64,000 nt of DNA, taken from the NCBI GenBank assembly GCA_963920765.1, contig OY987246.1, forward strand, positions 12,210,868 through 12,274,867. The letters run 5' to 3'. Below, piece by piece: positions 12,781 through 24,461 of the stretch. The stretch comes from Ulota crispa. Its lineage: Eukaryota > Streptophyta > Bryopsida > Orthotrichales > Orthotrichaceae. The position numbers and the translations under genes were made by a program. How positions within the stretch are numbered: the stretch's first letter is position 1; the number at the start of each line of letters is the position of its first letter. The notes under the pieces are model-generated. The model was not told the origin of the DNA. It ran no database searches and saw only the letters and a list, made by a program, of their open reading frames with translations.

Positions 12781-13400
12781 GCTCAGTTTACTGCACCCAC
12801 GTCGATGGATGTAGGGCCAGGGTGGAAAAAGAAATACTTGTTTCTTCACCCGCCCAGAAAAGTTGGGAGTTTAGATATTTAGCATTGGGAGATTGGATTT
12901 GGGAATTTTGAAATTGTATTTGGATTTGGAGACTTTGCTATAGTTTGGGACCTTAAGAGGTGGATACAATTGAAATAACAATGAAATAGAGGGCAAATTA
13001 TTATCATTACTCTTATTTGGAAAAAAACGTGAGCTTTTTCAACTTGGTCCTACATCAACGTATGTGTAGTAAATTGAAACTCTTTCTCTGGCGCAATAGC
13101 GGGGCTCAGTTTTACTGCACACACGTTGATGGATGTAGGGCTAGGGTGAAAAATTAAATACTATTTTTTCACCTGCCAAAAAATTTGGGGGTTTAGATAT
13201 TTATCATTAGGAGATTGAATTTGGAAATATTGAAATCATATTTGGATTTGGAGCACCTGCTTTAATTTGGAATTTAGGAGGAGAATACAATTGAACAACA
13301 AAGTAGTAGGGGGCAAATCATAACTATTATTCTTGTATGAAAAAAACCTAAACTTTTTCACCCTAGTCCCACATTGATGTATGTGCAATAAACTAAGCTT
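12781..13400. mobile_element. Tandem dimer of a 320-bp MITE
   Basis: Two head-to-tail copies (about 12781-13102 and 13103-13400) are spaced about 323 bp apart. Both begin GCTCAGTTTACTGCAC (second with an extra T) and share GGGTTTAGATATTTA-like and TTTGGATTTGGAG words. Each copy also has inverted ends: CGATGGATGTAGGGC faces CCTACATCAACG, and CCCACATTGATG in copy 2. A fragment of the same end is at about 26210-26242. Confidence 0.75.
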
Positions 13401-13788
13401 GTAGCAGAGGACAAGTTGGAGCATCTCCTACAATCCTCCAAATGTTCAAGCCCCGCTCACATCTGGATGAAAAGCAACCAATTCTAGCGGTGTTAGTCTC
13501 TACATTTACCTCCTTCCTTCAAATAAGTCATATTTGAAGGGGTCTCTAAACCCTCAACAAGTTATATTTTCTTGTCATCATAACTTTATTGCATTTGAAA
13601 GTTCCTTGACATGTGATTGGTTGGCATTATACTTAGTGAGTTGCAATGTTGGGGATACAAGTGGCCATCCCCTCTTAAATTGACGGAGAGGAATTGAAAG
13701 GACTTGGATAATTGCAAGGTTGCAGGAGATGCTCTTAGGCATTTCCTTGTAGTTGCCTATATCCTTTATGGAGTACAATTTTAAATTA

Positions 13789-14190
13789 GGGAATTGCTAA
13801 ATTCACCACATCTTTTTGCTAAATCTACCACATTGTACCATGTTTAGGAGTTTCATAAAGAGAATAAGGGTAATTTCATATTTATAGGGTGACCACTTAA
13901 TGATGTTGGTAAACGTACTTTTCCAAGATTTATTTATGCTTAAAGTTATGGAAGTTAAGTCAAGTAGATGAAGAAGAAGAAAAGGAAGAGTAGATGAAGC
14001 AAAGAAAGATGAAAGGGAAGACTAGACAAAGAAAAGAAAAAGGAAAGAGAAGAATGGAGTATGTTTGCCATCATCATTAAACAATCATTTGATAAAGTGG
14101 AGATTTACCCTTCTTTTTCTTTATGAAACTCCTAAAACATGATGCAATGTGGTGGATTTAGCAAAAAGTGTGGTTGATTTAGCAATTCCC
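13789..14190. mobile_element. MULE-type MITE, 402 bp
   Basis: Long inverted repeats: GGGAATTGCTAAATTCACCA at the left; the right end is its complement with few changes, continuing through TTTAGGAGTTTCATAAAGA. Flanking 9-mers TTTAAATTA and TTTAAAATG agree at 7 of 9, fitting a decayed 9-bp Mutator-type duplication. The short interior is purine-rich (GAAGAAGAAGAAAAGGAAGA). Confidence 0.8.
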
Positions 14191-15600
14191 TTTAAAATGA
14201 AGCATTTATGCAATAGCCAATAGCCATGATGAGTTCTTTCAAATTAATAATGATTGTGTTTAATATTTTCAAATGATTGTATTCTAGATGTATATTGTTT
14301 TGTAGGTCATGTGAGGAATGAAATTGAAGTGGTATAGTGGTAGACACCATAAAACAACAAAATTTTGATAAAAAATGTAATGGAATTGTTGATCTTGAAT
14401 GTCAACAACTTTTTTGACAATCCATAGCTCTTATTTGATTTTGTAATTTTTATCCTAAGATCTTTGTGCTTATAGTTATAAAGAGTTTCAACTTATTGAG
14501 GGGTGCTATGAATAACTCATTTGGTTGTTAGGTCTTTGTTGCTCTATGTTGTCTTACACCATAGAACATGTAAGTTAAACAATTATGATATAGAAGTAGA
14601 GGGAGGTTGGAGATTTTGAAAGTAGATTAATGTATGTTTTTTTTGTGTGAATGCTATAGTTATTTTTACATGAGACTTATAACAATAAAGTATAAAATCT
14701 GTTTAGTTATAAAGAGTTTATATGTCTCAAATTTAGTAGGAATTTAGCTTTAAATGATTTTATGTACATTCATCTTAAGACTCATTTTTTAGAAGTTTGT
14801 AAAGCTAAAAAACTCTTCAAAACTGTGTTGAGCTTCAAAGAGTTTCTATAAGTAAAAAAATTCAAAATTTTACAGTAAACACATACAAGAAAAAGTTTGT
14901 GCATAAGAAAATATGAAAAATGGTACAATTGTGCAATTTGGATTTACAGTATCTCAAGATATCAACTTACTTGTCCTACACATTTAATGATCAAACTCCA
15001 CACATTCAAATTTGGACCTACATTGATTGATGATTAAGATTGAAAAACGACAAGCTTAACTTACTTTACATGCTCCCTACCATTCAAAACCCAACTACAT
15101 TAAATCCTGACAAAAAGAATCCCAAAACTTTCCAAGATCACAAGAAAAATTCTCCATCGTCATACACCATTGAAAAAGCTCTTGCAAATGTACCATTAAT
15201 GATACAAGTTAGCCTCCCAGTCCAAAAAACCACAATTTACAAATATCCCAAAAAGTTAACCTCCTGGTATTTAGAAATGTCTAGGAGATCCTGGAGAAGA
15301 AGTTGGAAAAAAACATGGAAAAACAAGCCAATATCGTACAACACAAAGATAAAATGCCATGAAGAACAAATGAGGGAGCCTTCTTCAAGCCCCCAAATTC
15401 TTCCTAATGATGCATCATAAAAGTGCATTATAAAGTTTTTATTGTTAGCAATTAAGCAAGTAGCATTTCACTCACTCCACCGCCTAGTCTTTCAACACCC
15501 ACAAACCTAACCTTACCACCACCTTACTCTAACTATACAACTCCAACACTTGCCAATTGCGACAAATGTGAAGAACTTTTCATGCTAACCTAGGAAATGC
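14191..15600. other. AT-rich intergenic stretch
   Basis: No recognised gene. One 126-codon plus-strand frame (15040-15420, basic, SRRSWRRSWKKTWKN) has no domain I know. It lacks splice or conservation evidence, so I do not call it. Confidence 0.4.
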
Positions 15601-15609
15601 TGCAAGAAA

Positions 15610-16104
15610 AATCCACTACTCTCACCACCTTAACCCTAAAATATCCAAAGGCTTGCAAGATATTCACAAATAGTGACCTCACAGACGTTCTCTCCACCTT
15701 AACCCTTAAACGTCCAAAAGCTTGCAATGTACTCACAAATGGTGACCTCAAGGACATTCTCACCATCTTAGCCCTTAAACGTCCAAAGGCTTGCAACATA
15801 CTCACAAATACTGACCTCACATACGCTCTCACCATCTTAAACCTTTAAACATCCAAAGGCTTGCAACACACTCACAAATGGTGACCTCATGGACATTCTC
15901 TCCACCTTAACCCTTCGACATCCAAAGGCTTGCAACATACTCACAAATGGTGACCTCAAGGGCATTCTCACCACCTTAACCCTTAAACGTCCAAAGGCTT
16001 GCAACGTACTCACAAATGGTGACCTCAAAGACATTCGCACCACCTTAACCCTTAAACGTCCAAAGGCTTGTAATTTACTCACAAATGGTGACCTTAGAGA
16101 CGTG
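15610..16104. repeat. 69-bp minisatellite, seven copies, at the LAZ1 stop
   Basis: The core CCAAAGGCTTGCAA recurs near 15647, 15717, 15785, 15856, 15925, 15994 and 16063, i.e. every 69-71 bp. Each unit also holds CTCACAAATGGTGACCTCA and CACCTTAACCCTTAAACG. As 69 is a multiple of three, long frames stay open on both strands: plus KRPKACNVLTNGDLKDI, minus SLRSPFVSMLQAFGRLRVK. The last unit ends directly at the LAZ1 stop (16105), so the array lies in its 3' UTR or just downstream. Confidence 0.9.
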
Positions 16105-19100
16105 TTAAGGTTGCCTTCTTCTACAACTGGTGGTTTTGATAAACACATGGTCTTCACCACCGGCACTTGCATGGGGAACTGGCTCAGGAGTGTAAGAGAC
16201 TTCGGTGGTGACTGTGACGCGAGACTGGGTGGGCGTCTCTCGCTCCTCGTCAGACTTAACGGTTTCCACTGTCGCTGTTTCCTTGACGGTGCCGGTGCCG
16301 GTACCGGTACCGGTATCGCTAGAGTCGTCGTCATCGTTGACAATGCTGTACGTATCCTCCGTGGTGACGGTCTTCTTCTCGTGGCTGCCGCCGCCCCAGA
16401 TTTCCTTCGTCTCGATGTACGTCTCCCTGATCTTGGTGATGTGCATCTCCAGCGGTTCCACTGCTTGGTGCATGGTGATCCTCACGTCCTGCACCACCTG
16501 CCACAAAGCAAAACGCTTCCAACCAATGAGCCGGGAGAGCCGAAAAATTTAATAAAAAGTCGGCCAAATGAAATGTGAAAAAAACGATTAAAATTTAAAT
16601 CAGTCGGCTAAAAACCGTCTATATTCTTCAAAAAAATCTAATTGTAGTGTAAGTATATAGACAATATCCGGTGCATGCACTAAAAAAAACCAGTTGGAAA
16701 TGAGAGATGTAGAATTTTTGCAGAAGAAGCTCAAAATCTCCCCGCACACTACTTCCAACTCTTTCTTACTCTTTGGCTCACAAGGGGGCTTATCACGGCA
16801 GCAAGATGGTGTACGCATTTTGTGCAGCTGTATACAAAAATTTGGTGCAAGTTTTGCTAAAAGTTTAGGAACACTTGTGAACACTAGCTACCAACAGTGC
16901 CAAATGTGATTTACATAGTTAGCTTAAACGGCCAAAAATACTACTAAACGTGCTAAAATTTTGAATTTGACACTAAAGTTCATATTTATTGTATCTATAT
17001 ACGAGAATGTTTTGGAAGAAGTTTTGCTAAACTTTAGCCACATTTGTGAATAGTGGCCCCTAGCAATCCCAAATTTGGTTTACATAACACTCTCTTGTCA
17101 CTTCTATTAAATCTCCAAGATTGGATGTGGTTTACAGAACACTCTCTTGTCACTTCTATTAGATCTCCAAGATTGGATGTGGTTTACATGACACTCTCTT
17201 GTCACTTCTATTAGATCTCCAAGATTGGATGTGGTTTACATGACAATCTCTTGTCACTTCTATAAGATCTCCAAGATTGGATGTGGTTTACATGACACTT
17301 GTCACTCCTATTAGATCTCCAAGATTCGATGGTCTTGATCTAATTTGTCAAAAAGGATTATGTCTCATAACCAACTTGCCGCTGTTAAGTAACAAACACA
17401 ACAAAAGATACAAGACCGCCCCTCTCTCTCATATGAGCAAAGCAATGGGTTCTACGAACGAGTTTCTACCAGCGAGTTTTGTAATCTATAAACTACATCT
17501 TTTCCCCACCCGATTTTTCTATTTGTCATGAAAATTGTGTCACTGAGATTACGTGCTTGCTTGGTTGATTCAATCCCATGACCCCCACATCTCCCACCCT
17601 CTCTCTCATGGTCTATAAGCTGGGTTTCTACAGATGAGATTTGCAATCTATTCGAGGCAAGGTTTCTACAGGTGGGTTTGCAATTTGTTCCCTTCTACAA
17701 TTGTGCTTGGATAAGGTCAACCTTTGTAAGAAAAAGATTTGGATAGTGTCAAGGTCCCCATTCTCATTTTTGTATTTTAGTTTGGTTGAATGGGGTATTT
17801 CTTTAAAGTCAATGGTTGGATATGATCAACAATTTTTTCTCTCCAAAAGCATTGACCTTATTCAAGCACCACTATATATTACATTATACCAGATCCACTA
17901 TATATTACATTATACCAGATCCACTATATATTACATTATACCAGATCTAAGCCTGCTATAAGATTTAATGGTTTTAAGCGGCTTAAATGCCAGTCCTAAG
18001 AATTGATCAAAACCTTGGAAATCCAACACTGAAAACACATGATGTTAGCAAAATGGAGAAGTTTGGGTTAAAAGCAGGCTTACATCTTCGCCTCCTCCAA
18101 AGATGACGTCGTGGACGCTTTCCTTGACGCGAGCCACAACTCTTCCGTGATCTTCTTCCACCATGGTTTCAGCAACAATCCCCAACATTTGGAATTCTTG
18201 GACATACTGTGTTGCTGGATATACAAATACATGCACCACTGCTGCAATCAACATCTGAAAAAAACAAAAAATCCAGGTGGCATTAGATATGACAATTCTA
18301 CAAGAAAAACTGTCTAAATTGACTAAATGTGTTCAAAATGACAAAAAGTTGTCCAAATCACCACCGCCCAAATTGACACAGTTCCCTTGTAGTTAAAGCA
18401 AAGAAAGCAAGAGAAATTAAGTTAACCCAGGCAAGTCATTGTGATTGCCCCTCTACAATAGCATTAAAGTGCTACAGCAAGTCCACACATTATAATATTG
18501 TTTCCAAAAGTTACAAAAATCAACAATGCATGTTGCCCTCATAAAAATTGTTAAAAAAGCAACATGGGACCTAACACTATGTTTGTGAATCTTCTCACAG
18601 TTTGGATCACCTAAAATATGAGTGCATTCAATGAGGTTGTTTTTGCCTTCCATGATAAACCATGTTTGTGTGATCAATTCAAAAAAGATCAGATGAACAA
18701 ACGGCTTTTTTCCATCTTACTAAGTATTTTTTGTTATTCATCACACAAAAGAACGTCCGCCTTGGCATTTATGGGTTAAGGAATTTGAGAGAGGTGGCAA
18801 AGAGGGGCCGCTTTCTTCAACAGGCAAGTGTTGCCTTGTTACAATCTATACAATTTGAGAACCCTTCAAGAAGGTAACAATATGTATGAACAGAAAGAAG
18901 AATCAACACTCTACATTCTTTTTACCAACAAGACTAATTTTTGATGATTACGCCAAAACAATCCACTCCTCACTTAAATCCTTCCGACATAGTGGATTTG
19001 TTGTCAAAGTTTTTAACAAAATAAAATAAACTAGAGACAAGAAGAGGGGTTAAAAATATATGTCAAGCTCATCATCAACAATTCTAGCTCTAGGTTGCTT

Positions 19101-22100
19101 TTCAAAGTTGACAAGCGCCCCCAATGTCCCCACCTCACATCTCTAGCAAGTAGACTATAGACTGGTGATGGACTGATCTTGACTTTGGAAAAAAAATGAT
19201 GGCCCTCGCTCAATACACCTCAAAATTGAACATCTTTTGTCCTCCTTTCTTGGCTATCGTAATATGTAGTTAGTTCTAGAATTAGTATGTGTGTGGAAAG
19301 GAAGGATTTGAGTGAGGAGTGTGGATTTTTGGCTGGGATTTGATTAGTTTCCAAAGTGAAAAAATCTCTTCTTAGTTTGATCTTGCAAGGGGTAGACATA
19401 AGCAAATGGATAGAGAGAAAGAGAGAAAATAGGTGTAGCCACACCTTCTCGAAGATTGAAATTTCTACGAAGAATAAGAAGTTGTGAAGTAGAAAGAGGG
19501 GCCAATGGGAGCACTTCTCCATGAAGAAGGTATGACTCCCCTTTTATGGGTGGTGGTGAATGGAGAATGGAGAATGGTTTACTTGATGAAAGCAAGAGGA
19601 GCTAGGGTGAAAGCAAGAGGAGCTAGGGTGAGAGCAAGAGGAGCAAACGTGAAAGCAAGTGGAGCTAGCATGAAAGCAAGAGGAGCAAGGGTGAAAAAGA
19701 GACAAGCTTCCATAAAAACTTTATGCGCAAAGACTTCTTCACCTCCATTCTTCTCCTCTAAAGCTGAAAAGAAAAATTTCTCAATCTTCAAAGAATGGGA
19801 CCTCCTCAAATCAAGGAGAGATTGTCACGTCCCCATTCTTTAAAGATTAAGAATGGGGTGAAAGAAGGTGTGAGTACCCCTAATAGCAACATAAGAAAAT
19901 GGATAGAGAGAAAGAGAGAAAATAGCAACATAAGCAAATGAATAAAGAGAGAAAGAGAGCAACATACTTCGATACAAATGAGGAGATCTTGAAGTCCGCT
20001 TTGGACATGGCCACGGAAGATGGCCTTTTTTGAAAACCATCTGTTAGCAAGTCCAGAAGAGAAGATGAAGGCGATGATCACCCCTTGCCACCACGTGACG
20101 AACACCACTGCCTTGAAAGTGAGGAACTTCGCCAGGGGTTTAATAGCTTGAAGCTCCTTCTTCGTGGCATGGTAAAACTGTACCAAACAGTAGAGAGCCC
20201 ACATTTGACTGAAATTCAGCACCAGCGTTATGTATGGATACCTGCACATCCAGGCCAACAATTGTCACAACATTAAAAAACCAAAAACCAAAAACATTTT
20301 ATGGAATCTCCCTTCCCCAAGTTTCTTACTTAGAGATTATCTCAATTGAACTTGCCGTTGATACCTCTCTTACAATGCTTGAGCCTAGGAAGCTTTGCAT
20401 GGGAGATGCTAAAATGCCATTGTTAACTTGTAAGAGTGCCAATATCCAGTATCTGTATCATGAAAACATTTGAAAGCTTGCTGTTATCTGGATCATGAAC
20501 AGATTTTCAAGCTTATTATAGATTTTGTGTTGACCTAGTTTCATTCATCCTAATGTCATATAAAAAGTTGCTTTTATGTGCTATTCAACAACATCACTTG
20601 CCTTAAGACTAATGCATGATACTTTTTTGTGCAAGGTTGTGAATAAAATCATATTACAATTAGATAGAAAGAAAATTTGAAAAAATGAAAGTTTTTTGTA
20701 TGAATACTTACAAGCCAAAACCCATTTTGCGTCAAAAAGCTACATTCTTCTTCCTACAAGGCACTCTTAGGGGTTAACTAATTCTAGACAATCCAAAATC
20801 GAAAAAGAAAATTTATTATATAAGGATGAAGATAAATGAGAAGTTTCAGTTGATTTGTGGCCTTTATAAATTGCTTGAGGATATAAATTGCTAGAGGAGA
20901 TCCCGACACAGGAGGGTAATTCATGCTTGGAGAGTTAAGTTGTATAAGATGTGCATAACACTAAAAGTGTTGCCTAATTACCATGGCTCTGGACAGTCCA
21001 AATTTGCCTAAAATAAAGAAACATTCAAAAATTGGTTAAATATAGCATAAAAGTGATTGATTATGTTGAATTCTCAACCCCTCGAAGCAGAGACACGTAT
21101 ACATTCCAACCAAAGAAACAACAAGGATTTGTAAAAAGCTATATGATTAAAGTACATGCTACTCACCCTTTGTCCCAGTCGAATTCACCTTCTCCGTAAA
21201 GATCGAATTGTTCCAGAAACAGGGATAACCAGACGGAAGCGGTTTTCAATATCATCTGAAGGGAAACAGACCCACCAAGGTACTCACCAATCAGAGACAA
21301 ATAAATAGAAATACAAGGGACTCAAACAGACAAAAGTGGCTGCTTCCATATTTTAGGAGTTGGGATCAAATCAAACCAAGGAAGGAAATAAAAGTGAATA
21401 CTGTAGACTATAAACACATCATGTTCTCCATTATTGAACAGTAAACACAACAATTAGCTTCCAAAGTGGATTTCCTGTTTTTTAAGCTTGGGCTACGCTA
21501 GAAATATGACACAGAAAGATTCATGAGCACCTTTTTGAAGCACACCAGGGTCCACGTAAAAACATGGATTTTATCAAAAAAGGATTGGTTTAGAGAAGAT
21601 CGATATGGTGACCTAAATATGAAGCAAAAGTAGAAGAATTCATAGAGATAAGCGCATTATTTTTAACACAGAAATGGTTTGCAATCAACAAAAACTTACG
21701 TATTGCACAATGCCAAACTTCACAACATCGTAGAATTGGCGCCCCAGCTGCCAAGGATCGAGGAACCAGCTAAAAGGGACAGGGTGATATACGAAGTGAT
21801 AGCCAGAGTCATCATCATCGAACAGAGGTTTATGAGGGCCAATGGAGTCTTGCTCTTCGAGCTTCTGCATCACAGCCCCATCCTCGTCTCCTGAGTAACC
21901 ACATTGCGACCAATTTTCATCACAACATATCAGTTTCTGCTCTCACAACTCTACCCTCTAATAAAACAAAACAAAATAAAATAAAATAAATAGAACTGAT
22001 AAACTTCTAGAATAGAGAAACACCGCAAAATGTACTGCACAAGGTTCATCCTACAGTCTAAGTTTGCCATGTGCAGTGCACTTTGCTGAGTACCAAGCAG

Positions 22101-24461
22101 GGGTAACCCTAACCTACACCAAACATTCTTCTAGTTCTGAAATAATTAATGTTAAAAATTCAAAAATGGTTCAACTGAAAAAAGTGATCGTTAGCTTAAA
22201 TAATCACACAACAAACCATGTTTATATAGGAAGTACCATTATTCAAACATTTGCAAGCCTCCTCCTACAACAGCCCTAAACATCAATCTCTCAAAACGGG
22301 AGAAAGGCACTACTTCAGCCTTCAATAACTTCCTCAAAACTTAATCATAGTGCTTGTGTGACCAGTCAATCTTGTAGCTATGTCTCTCAGCTTTTCAAAG
22401 GGCCTAGATTTATTGTTCAAGTTTTAGTCATTTGTTTGTAATAAGCATTTGAGATTTAGTCCAATTTATCAATTGTACCGTACCTAGGCAAGCGATTAGG
22501 TATCGACTGAAGGCATACATAGCAAATGCTTCGTAGCAGTTCCCCAAAATGTTGCACTCTAGGGAAATCTCTGGCGCCCATAATGATACAAACTGCAACC
22601 TATCCACAACAAGTTAAGAACAAACTCAATTCCCCTTGACAAATAACTTAAAAAACTCCAGCAAGGTACCAATATACCAACAAACCCATTATTCATGGCA
22701 AAATTCAAACTTTCATAAACAGATGAGAAACCTAACAAAGTTCAATCTGAACAAATAAAAAAAGTGCTTCAATGCATTCATCTTTAGCAGTACTCCCAAA
22801 TATGATTTTCATAATGAGCTCAAGTGGCTAGAAATACTGCTAAATAAGCTAAAATGTCAAAATTCAACAAACATGGTACTCACATTGTTAGCAGCTACAA
22901 AAAAATTGGTATCAGATTTACTAAACGAGGCCACATTTATAATAAGGACTCCTTAAAGCTGGTACAATCACATTCGGTCTTAAATACTTGAACTTACCGA
23001 AGCAACAGAGTAAACTGGTATCATGAAGATAACGCCGATAAGCCAACGTTGTTCCTGCAAACCAGGAAAAACCGCTCAGGAGAAATTCCAAACAATACAA
23101 ACAGTCAGGTAAATGTCCCAATATCCTTGACCAAAACATATAAAAAACTACCACGTGATATGATTCTGTTCATGAACAGTGCCTTAATTCTCATGTACGT
23201 AAGGCTTTACGGTCAGAGTCAGCACAATCTACACTAAATAGTGCACACCACTAAATAGTGCATTTAGGTTACCCCAAACTAATTTCTTGACATTTTACAT
23301 TATATAAATACTTATAACAACAATGAGGGACTTGGCAACACCAGCAACTGTGCAAAAAAGACAAACTACGGTTGTCTAGGCCGTAAACCACCTGAAATCC
23401 TAGTATTTAGAGAGTTGCATGGGCATTCAAGTGGCCAAACAATGAGTCATGAAGTAAAGTGAGGTCTTAGGATAAAGCAACCTAATTGTTAAGACAACCT
23501 AAATGCACTATTTAGTGTAGTGGAGAAAGCAACCATATAGTGCATGGCACTTAGTAGTGCATGACACTTATAACCAACAACTATTGGCCAAACAAGAAAT
23601 ACTAAAGCACAACACATATACTCACTCATTAGCTCAAAAGTAACTCCACCACCAAGCGGGAAAACCTTAAGCTTCATCTTGGTGGACTCGAATTATTGAT
23701 ATCTTTTTTTTTGACAAAGCCTTAGGCTGACCAATTGAATTGAGAGTTGTTGGTTGTAAATGTCATGCACCATAGTAACTTAGGAAACTCATGAATGATT
23801 CAATACAGCTCAAAAAGTTACTACTTAACCCTTACAAGTCAGTAAAGTTACTACTTAACACTTTCACGTCAGTAAGGCCCTTTGCTACCAATACGTACAA
23901 TACAGGGTATTTTTATTGTATTTGGAATGGATCCACACCTCTACTACATTTAAGATCAACAAAGAAGTTAGAGAATAGATCAATGCGATTCTAGTGAGCT
24001 ACTTAAGATCCCAAATTAAAATTTGTTGTTGGTAACAAATGCCACATATACGGCAACGTATGTACTATGCCCTTGGGACGTTTAAGGGTTAAACGACCTG
24101 TGTTCAAATCCAATTTCTCGTGACAAAAACCCTAAGAAAATTCAAAATTCATCCTTGTCATTTGCACATAGGTTAGATAACATTAACTTGGCTCTGTACA
24201 TTTGGAACAGAAGCAAAATAGACGTAAAAGCAACAAACCCTAACAAAATGCTTAACCTAAAACGCAACTCTCTGTCAACAGCAAATCACTCACCGAAGGA
24301 TCATTATAAGTCGAGAGATGCTGGAAGACCAGGAAGAAGGAGAGCCCGAGGGTTAACACCACAAAGAACGCCGCAAAGATCACCACTCGCGTGTGCAGAG
24401 CGGCACTGGACACTTCCACCCACGGTCCAAACCCGAATGCCGTCGTTTCAGGGGAAGCCAT
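16105..24461 (-). CDS. LAZ1: LAZ1-like DUF300 (OST-alpha/TMEM184) membrane protein
   Basis: Eight exons: 24294-24461, 22998-23054, 22484-22592, 21700-21890, 21167-21255, 19968-20241, 18084-18254 and 16105-16497. They total 1452 bp, 483 residues, with phases consistent throughout. Start MASPETTAFGFGPWVEVSS was preferred over an in-frame ATG 12 bp upstream. Family hallmarks are HLSTYNDPSEQRWLIGVIFM, IPVYSV, NCYEAFAMYAF, QFYDVVKFGIVQY, LNFSQMWALYCLVQFYH, PLAKFLTFKAVVF, WWQGVIIAF and AAVVHVFVYPA; about seven membrane segments are expected. The C-tail is soluble, with VEPLEMHITKIRETY then an acidic and GTGTGTGT stretch. Arabidopsis LAZ1 proteins are tonoplast proteins linked to cell death in acd11 and to brassinosteroid signalling; the same role here is inferred. 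Introns carry many MITEs and tandem arrays. Confidence 0.95.
16830..17085. repeat. Dispersed repeat shared with 22785-22930
   Basis: GCTAAAATTTTGAATTTGAC, AATACTACTAAACGTGCTAA and CAACAGTGCCAAATGTGATT have close counterparts around 22785-22930, in another intron of the same gene. GTTTTGCTAAA...CACTTGTGAA is repeated within this segment (about 16850 and 17020). The family is not identified. Confidence 0.5.
17088..17330. repeat. 52-bp tandem repeat, about five copies
   Basis: Units begin at 17088, 17140, 17192, 17244 and 17296. Each contains CACTCTCTTGTCACTTCTAT and ATCTCCAAGATTGGATGTGG. The last copy is shortened and diverged. It lies in LAZ1 intron 7. Confidence 0.92.
17869..17946. repeat. 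26-bp perfect triplication
   Basis: Three identical copies of a 26-bp unit starting CCACTATATATTACATTATA and ending CCAGAT, beginning at 17869, 17895 and 17921. It lies in LAZ1 intron 7. Perfect identity suggests recent slippage. Confidence 0.95.
18426..18775. mobile_element. TTAA-flanked piggyBac-like MITE in LAZ1 intron 6
   Basis: TTAA lies at 18422-18425 and 18776-18779. The ends are CCCAGGCAAGTC and the complement of CCCATAAATGCC. The interior matches 9010-9398 (AAAAATCAACAATGCATGTT, AATCTTCTCACAG) and 6525-6683 (ATGAGTGCATTCAATGAG, GAACGTCCGCC). It is 350 bp and has no coding capacity. Confidence 0.7.
19495..19860. repeat. Dispersed repeat with a 21-bp tandem array
   Basis: From 19584 to about 19695 a 21-bp unit GTGAAAGCAAGAGGAGCTAG is repeated five times, giving an in-frame KARGARV peptide repeat that I take to be accidental. 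The surrounding sequence (CACTTCTCCATGAAGAAGGT, TGGAGAATGGTTTACTTGAT) matches 28440-28780 beside the tRNA. A stem CCCCATTCTT/AAGAATGGGG lies at 19832-19859. It lies in LAZ1 intron 6. Confidence 0.75.
23232..23522. mobile_element. CACTA-like MITE in LAZ1 intron 1
   Basis: Inverted ends CACTAAATAGTGCATTTAGG and, at the right, AACCTAAATGCACTATTTAG followed by TGTAGTG. The right terminus complements to CACTACACTAAATAG. Relatives are at 26577-26887 and 47792-48096, with a fragment near 28800-28930. The left 18 bp repeat the terminal CACTAAATAGTGCA word. Confidence 0.7.
23535..23776. mobile_element. TIR MITE (TATAGTGCATG family), copy 1
   Basis: Inverted ends TATAGTGCATGGCACTTA and TGTCATGCACCATAGT, with CTTATAACCAACAACTATTGG facing the complementary CAATTGAATTGAGAGTTGTTGG. 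Copy 2 is at 52031-52232 in intron 1 of the RNase III gene and shares the interior AAATACTAAAGCACAACACA. Copy 1 has a small internal duplication of its left end. Confidence 0.75.
23829..24088. mobile_element. TTAA-type (piggyBac-like) MITE in LAZ1 intron 1
   Basis: TTAA lies at 23825-23828 (an alternative left end is 23855-23858) and 24089-24092. The right end complements to CCCTTAAACGTCCCAAGGGC and the left has CACTTTCACGTCAGTAAGGCCC. Both ends contain TACGT about 35 bp in. Short and non-coding. Confidence 0.55.

Noticed and set aside
12469-12849. Open frames on both strands upstream of the E2 gene
   Set aside because: They reflect locally high GC and purine bias in the 5' leader. Only the E2 exon 1 frame has family support.
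19505-19843. A 112-codon frame with KARGARV repeats
   Set aside because: It comes from a 21-bp tandem array in a LAZ1 intron. The homologous repeat at 28440-28780 lacks the array and is not coding.
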